A stretch of DNA of 18,943 nt from positions 1-18,943 of the forward strand of contig DGNT01000135.1 of the NCBI GenBank assembly GCA_002389055.1. The letters run 5' to 3'. Origin of the DNA: Alcanivorax sp. UBA4485 (GTDB lineage: Bacteria; Pseudomonadota; Gammaproteobacteria; Pseudomonadales; Alcanivoracaceae). Positions 15,464-18,943 of this stretch are shown here, one piece after another; position 1 is the first letter of the stretch; every line of letters starts with the position of its first letter. The translations under genes were made by a program, and so were the position numbers. The notes beneath the pieces are model-generated. The model ran no database searches. It saw only the letters and a program-made list of their open reading frames with translations, and was not told the origin of the DNA.

Positions 15464-17452
15464 ATGAGCATAGATGTATTGACCGCCGACGAGCGCGGCG
15501 ACGAGAACGTGCAACGCTGGCTCGCTTCCGGTTTGCCGGTGCCGCCGAGCTGGCGTATTTCCCGTGAGGCGGTGCTGGAGCAGGACACCGACGGTCTGGT
15601 GCGCCGGCTGCGCGCCTTGCCCCGCATGTTCAATGGCGAGCGTTACTGGGTACTCCACCAGGGCGCCATGAACGCGGAGTCGCAACGCGAGAGCCTGCTC
15701 AACCTGGATTCCGACGAAGCCCTGGCGGCGGCGCTGACCACCGTGTTTGGCCGCGACCCGGCGCCCGACCAGGTGGTGGTTCAGGCGTTACCCCGCCAGC
15801 GTGCCGCCGGCGTCTTGTTCACGCGTCATCCGCTGCGGCAGGATCTGCCGCACATGGTGGTGGAAGGCGTGGTCGAGGGCGGCGCCGAACGGCAGCGTCT
15901 GATTTTCGATGAGGACGGCCGTCTGGTGTATCGCGCCGACAGCGACGCCGTGCCCCTGGGCGAGGCGGTGCCCGCGTCCCAGCTTCTGGCGCTCGGCGAA
16001 CAGCTCAGACGCGGTTTCGAACGGCCCCAGGCCGGTGAATGGATCCACGACGGCGAGCGGCTGTGGCTGTTGCAGACCTTGCCGGTGGGCTCGCTGCCGG
16101 TGCCCAAGGAAGTCTGGACCCGCCGCGCCACGCCGGCCCTGTTCAATCAGGCGCTGACGCCACTCTGGTACACCCTGGCCGGGCGCTGGCTGAAAACCCA
16201 TTTCTGGCGCCGCCTGGTGGAGAAGCAGGGCTGGGACGACTTGGCCCGGGTCGAGCCGTACCGGCGCCAGCAGAGCCATCTCTATACCAACAGCGAATTT
16301 TTCCGCCGCCTGCGCGAACACCATCCCGGCGCGGCGGCCAAGGTGCCGCCCGCCTGGCAACCGCTGGAAAGCGTGGCCGGTTACCCGGGCCCCGGCAAGC
16401 CGGCGGGGCGCTTGCAGCATTGGCGGCAGTGCGGTGAGCTGGCCATCATCGGCCGCCGTCTGAAGGGCTGGCGGGCGCCACACCGGGACCGCGAGCGCCT
16501 GTGGCGCAGCCTGATGGAACTGGACCGTATCGGTGAACGTCTGGCCGCCCAGGAGGGCACGCTGGCCTATCTGACTCTGCCCGACCGCCTGCTCGGCGAG
16601 CGCGAGCCGATGCCGCTGGCGCTGCTGCTCAGCGATGTGGAAATGGCCGCCCTGCGGGCGGTGCTGGCCGGTGACCAGAGCGCGCTCGAGGCCAGCCGCC
16701 TGCGCACCGGGGCGGACCCGGTGCACGCACCGCTGCGCGACAAGCCGGCGCAGTTCCAGAGCTTGCGCACTCCAGAGCAGCCGCCGTCGTTGCGCGATGA
16801 CATCCCAGCCGATCTGGATCAAAGCCTGTTGCGGCTGGCGCGGCGGGCCCGCGGGTTGCGCTTCGCGGTGGGCAACCGGCTGCGCACCTTGTTGGTCGAC
16901 GTGGCCGCGCTGCTGGTGCGCGACAAGCTGCTCGCCCATCCGGACGACGTCTTCTTTCTCTACTTCGACGAGCTCTGGGAACTGTGGATGCAGGGCAGGG
17001 TGCCGGCGTCCGCCTCCGGCGACGTGATCGGCCAGCGCAAGGTGCGCTACCTGGAAGACGCCCACGCCGGCGCCCCGGACTGGAAGATGGATCGCATCGG
17101 TTTCGGCTTCGGCGGCGGCGGCCGGCTCAGCCCGGTGCTGCGCGGCGCCACCCTGGTGCCCGGCACGGTGAGCGGACCGGTGCGCCGCCTGTGCAGCGCC
17201 TGGGCGCTCAACCGGCTGCAACCCGGTGATATCGTAGTGGTGGATCAGGTCGACCCGAGCTGGGCGCCCTGGCTGGTCCAGGCCGCCGGCCTGGTGATCA
17301 CCGGTCGCGACCCCGCCAACGTCGCCGCCAGCCTGGCCGTCGCCTGCTCGATCCCCACGGTCTGGGACGTCAGCGACGTCATGCACAGCGTGGTTGACGG
17401 AACGCGCGCCACGCTCGACGGCGAGCGTGGCGAGTTGATAGTTGAGAGTTGA
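15464..17452 (+). CDS. Degenerate PEP-synthase/PPDK-like protein lacking the catalytic histidine
   Basis: This is a 662-aa protein of the PEP-utilising enzyme superfamily. The N-terminal part (about 25-212) is a shortened ATP-binding domain. It keeps GLPVPPSW and VVVQALPRQRAAGVLFTRHP but lacks the Gly-Gly-Lys loop and the R-S-S motif of PEP synthases. The central region (about 213-555) begins with a TPLWYTLAGRWL segment reminiscent of rifampin-phosphotransferase-like proteins. The C-terminal swivelling domain (about 555-662) has LVPGTVSGPV, GDIVVV and IPTVWDVSD. In this domain the phospho-histidine of the GGxxxH motif aligns with V620 (GRDPANVAAS). It therefore cannot work as a normal PEP synthase. 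It follows the membrane-protein gene by 13 bases. Its last codons and stop lie within the AGTTGAN repeat. The family is clear; the role is unknown. Confidence 0.85.
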   Translation: MSIDVLTADERGDENVQRWLASGLPVPPSWRISREAVLEQDTDGLVRRLRALPRMFNGERYWVLHQGAMNAESQRESLLNLDSDEALAAALTTVFGRDPAPDQVVVQALPRQRAAGVLFTRHPLRQDLPHMVVEGVVEGGAERQRLIFDEDGRLVYRADSDAVPLGEAVPASQLLALGEQLRRGFERPQAGEWIHDGERLWLLQTLPVGSLPVPKEVWTRRATPALFNQALTPLWYTLAGRWLKTHFWRRLVEKQGWDDLARVEPYRRQQSHLYTNSEFFRRLREHHPGAAAKVPPAWQPLESVAGYPGPGKPAGRLQHWRQCGELAIIGRRLKGWRAPHRDRERLWRSLMELDRIGERLAAQEGTLAYLTLPDRLLGEREPMPLALLLSDVEMAALRAVLAGDQSALEASRLRTGADPVHAPLRDKPAQFQSLRTPEQPPSLRDDIPADLDQSLLRLARRARGLRFAVGNRLRTLLVDVAALLVRDKLLAHPDDVFFLYFDELWELWMQGRVPASASGDVIGQRKVRYLEDAHAGAPDWKMDRIGFGFGGGGRLSPVLRGATLVPGTVSGPVRRLCSAWALNRLQPGDIVVVDQVDPSWAPWLVQAAGLVITGRDPANVAASLAVACSIPTVWDVSDVMHSVVDGTRATLDGERGELIVES

Positions 17453-17464
17453 CAGTTGATAGCT
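17433..17464 (+). repeat. Left heptad repeat block (four AGTTGAN units), terminal inverted repeat arm
   Basis: Four tandem heptads AGTTGAT, AGTTGAG, AGTTGAC and AGTTGAT occupy 17433-17460 and are followed by AGCT. Positions 17434-17464 form an inverted repeat with 17569-17599, 28 of 31 positions matching by hand count. The stop codon of the upstream gene (TGA at 17450-17452) is part of the third heptad, so the repeat encodes its last residues. Confidence 0.9.
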
Positions 17465-17599
17465 GCGCGGGCGACACAAGAGCAAGTTATAAAGGCCGTG
17501 CCCGCGCTTATCGGTTTTCCGCCACACCCTTAGGCCGACCCGCGAACCTCGCGGTTACGCATTGTTTTAGCTACCAACTGTCCACTATCAACTATCAAC
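17434..17599. repeat. 166-bp element with 31-bp imperfect terminal inverted repeats (MITE-like or bidirectional 3' end structure)
   Basis: This stretch spans the convergent gap between the PEP-synthase-like gene and metH. Its ends are heptad arrays in inverted orientation. Between them are two further self-complementary stems, GCGCGGGC at 17465-17472 pairing with GCCCGCGC at 17500-17507, and CCGCGA/TCGCGG at 17540-17554. RNA made from either strand could fold into a long closing stem with two inner arms. No flanking target duplication and no open reading frame of note are visible. It could be a mobile miniature element, an intergenic palindromic repeat family or a bidirectional transcription end signal. 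Copy number in the genome cannot be judged from one window. Confidence 0.7.
17540..17554. other. Small perfect hairpin inside the inverted-repeat element
   Basis: CCGCGA and TCGCGG flank an ACC loop, a perfect 6-bp stem. On the plus strand it is followed by a T-rich stretch (TTGTTTT at 17562-17568) about eight bases later. It is thus only a weak candidate for an intrinsic terminator of the long plus-strand operon. On the minus strand no T run follows. Confidence 0.4.
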
Positions 17600-17603
17600 T
17601 GTC
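17569..17603 (-). repeat. Right heptad repeat block, inverted relative to the left block
   Basis: Read on the minus strand, the block contains AGTTGAT, AGTTGAT, AGTGGAC and a partial AGTTG, ending in GTAGCT. It mirrors the left block. The metH stop codon (17595-17597 on the plus strand) is the TGA of the first of these heptads, and the preceding Ser codon is also from the repeat. Confidence 0.88.
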
Positions 17604-18943
17604 TTCAATGTATCCGAGCAAGTGCGGCACCATCTTCTCGATGTCTTTGCGCGACATGCCTTTGCGGGCCGCGTAGTCGTCCATCTGGTCCTTGCCGAGC
17701 TTGCCGGTGCCGAAGTATTTGGATTCCGGGTGCGAGAAGTACCAGCCGGACACCGCCGCCGCCGGGAACATGGCGTAGTGCTCGGTGAGGGTCATGCCGG
17801 CGTTCTTTTCCGGTTCCAGCAGTTCCCACAGCAGAGCTTTTTCGGTGTGGTCCGGGCAGGCCGGGTAGCCCGGCGCCGGGCGGATGCCGCGGTACTTTTC
17901 GGAAATGATGTCCTGGTTGCTGAGCGTTTCGTCGCTGTCGTAGCCCCAGAATTCCTTGCGCACCCGTTCGTGCAGGCGTTCCGCGAAGGCTTCGGCGAGC
18001 CGGTCCGCCAGGGCTTTGATCATGATCGACGAATAGTCGTCGTGGTCGGCTTCGAAGCGTTGCACGTGCTCGTCGATGCCGATCCCGGCGGTGACCGCGA
18101 AGCCGCCCAGCCAGTCGGTCTTGCCGCTGTCCTTCGGGGCGATGAAATCGCTCAGGCAGTAGTCCGGCTTCTGGTTCTTGCTGCGGTCCAGTTGCTGGCG
18201 CAGATGATGCAGCGTCATGAAGGGCTGGTCGTCGCCGGGCTGGCGGTACAACTGGATGTCGTCCATGTCGGAGTGGGCCGGCCAGAAGCCGATCACGCCC
18301 CGGGCGGTGAGCCATTTTTCCTTGACGATTTTATCCAGCATCTCGCGGGCGTCGTTGTAGAGCTTGGTGGCTTCCACGCCGACCACCTCGTCTTCGAGGA
18401 TGCGCGGAAACTTGCCGGCCAGTTCCCAGGAACGGAAGAAGGGCGTCCAGTCGATGCGTTCCACCAGTTCGTCCAGCGGGTATTCCTCGAACACCTTGAG
18501 GCCTTTGACCTTGGGTTCCGGCGGCGTGTAGCTGTCCCAGTCCGGCTGGAAGCGGTGTTCGCGGGCCTGGTCGATGCTGATCAGTGAGCGGTCCACCTGT
18601 TGTTGCTTGCGGCGCACGCGCAGCTCTTCGTAGGTCTGTTTAATTTCCGCCACATAGTCCGCTTTCTGGGTTTTCGACAACAAGCGCGAAGCGACACCCA
18701 CGGCGCGGGAGGCGTCGGCCACATGGATCACCGGGTTGTGGTAGTTGGGGTCGATTTTCACCGCGGTATGAATGCGGCTGGTGGTGGCGCCGCCGATCAT
18801 CAATGGCTGCTCCATCCCCAGGCGCTCCATCTCGCTGGCCACGTGCACCATTTCGTCCAGGGACGGGGTGATCAGACCGGACAGGCCGACGATATCCACT
18901 TTTTCCTGGCGGGCGGTTTCGAGAATCTTGTCGCAGGGCACCA
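17595..18943 (-). CDS. metH: Cobalamin-dependent methionine synthase MetH, C-terminal part (5' end beyond window)
   Basis: This is the last 448 residues or so of MetH, which transfers a methyl group from methyltetrahydrofolate to homocysteine through cobalamin. The visible part starts inside the B12-binding domain (IGLSGLITPSLDEMV-like segment, then IGGATTSRIHTAVKI). It continues through the linker to the AdoMet-binding reactivation domain, with RPAPGYPACPDHTEK and SGWYFSHPESKYF near the end, both hallmarks. The codon at the right window edge is an internal Val, so the gene continues past base 18943; this is a window truncation, not a broken gene. The C-terminus (LLGYIEDS) ends in the heptad repeat block. 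It is convergent with the PEP-synthase-like gene and unrelated in function to the secretion operon. Confidence 0.97.
   Translation of the reverse strand, partial: VPCDKILETARQEKVDIVGLSGLITPSLDEMVHVASEMERLGMEQPLMIGGATTSRIHTAVKIDPNYHNPVIHVADASRAVGVASRLLSKTQKADYVAEIKQTYEELRVRRKQQQVDRSLISIDQAREHRFQPDWDSYTPPEPKVKGLKVFEEYPLDELVERIDWTPFFRSWELAGKFPRILEDEVVGVEATKLYNDAREMLDKIVKEKWLTARGVIGFWPAHSDMDDIQLYRQPGDDQPFMTLHHLRQQLDRSKNQKPDYCLSDFIAPKDSGKTDWLGGFAVTAGIGIDEHVQRFEADHDDYSSIMIKALADRLAEAFAERLHERVRKEFWGYDSDETLSNQDIISEKYRGIRPAPGYPACPDHTEKALLWELLEPEKNAGMTLTEHYAMFPAAAVSGWYFSHPESKYFGTGKLGKDQMDDYAARKGMSRKDIEKMVPHLLGYIEDS

Noticed and set aside
17449..17493. TTGACA in the left heptad block with TATAAA downstream as a sigma-70 promoter
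   Set aside because: The spacing between the two hexamers is about 33 bases, far from the usual 16-18. The TTGACA is an automatic product of the AGTTGAC-AGTTGAT junction, and no gene follows in that direction.
17540..17568. An intrinsic terminator for the plus-strand operon
   Set aside because: The stem has only 6 bp, and the T-rich tract is short and begins about eight bases after the stem. It is kept only as a small hairpin.
17595..18943. Truncated metH pseudogene
   Set aside because: The frame is open to the window edge and the first visible residues align with the interior of the B12 domain. The missing part is simply outside the window.

Overview
The window is GC-rich, gene-dense DNA from a Gram-negative bacterium, most likely a gammaproteobacterium. 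The evidence is a complete run of type II secretion (T2SS) genes in the order gspE to gspM, a cobalamin-dependent methionine synthase very close to the E. coli type, and tight stop/start overlaps. The overall style reminds me of Alcanivorax-like marine genera, but that placement is inference only.

Layout. (1) 47-6794: a signalling block of five genes. It holds a 1225-aa membrane hybrid histidine kinase (periplasmic sensor, HAMP, GAF, long repetitive coiled coil, HisKA/HATPase, three receiver domains), a CheR-type methyltransferase, a stand-alone receiver protein, a CheB-type methylesterase without its own receiver, and a receiver-PAS-PilZ protein with c-di-GMP-binding motifs. No chemoreceptor, CheA or CheW is present. 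(2) 6798-14670: gspE, F, G, H, I, J, K, L and M of a T2SS. They follow the PilZ gene after a 3-base gap. The outer-membrane secretin gspD, gspC and the prepilin peptidase are not in the window. (3) 14674-15450: a four-helix membrane protein (DUF1461-like) in the place where gspN sits in some operons. (4) 15464-17452: a PEP-synthase-like protein that lacks the catalytic histidine. (5) 17434-17599: a 166-bp element bounded by a 31-bp imperfect inverted repeat made of AGTTGAN heptads. It sits exactly at the stop codons of two convergent genes. (6) 17595 to the window edge, minus strand: the C-terminal part of metH.

All genes from 47 to 17452 lie on the plus strand, with gaps of at most 22 bases except one of 73 bases before gspG. 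This fits a single very long transcription unit. The simplest reading is that a kinase module with CheR/CheB adaptation enzymes ends in a receiver-PAS-PilZ protein that is co-expressed with the T2SS motor and may control it. The gene order is seen directly; the functional coupling is inference. The most unusual points are this coupling, the receptor-less CheR/CheB pair beside a kinase with a tandem-repeat coiled coil, the in-frame stop separating the receiver protein from CheB, the degenerate PEP-synthase-like protein, and the heptad-bounded element that supplies the stop codons of both flanking genes.
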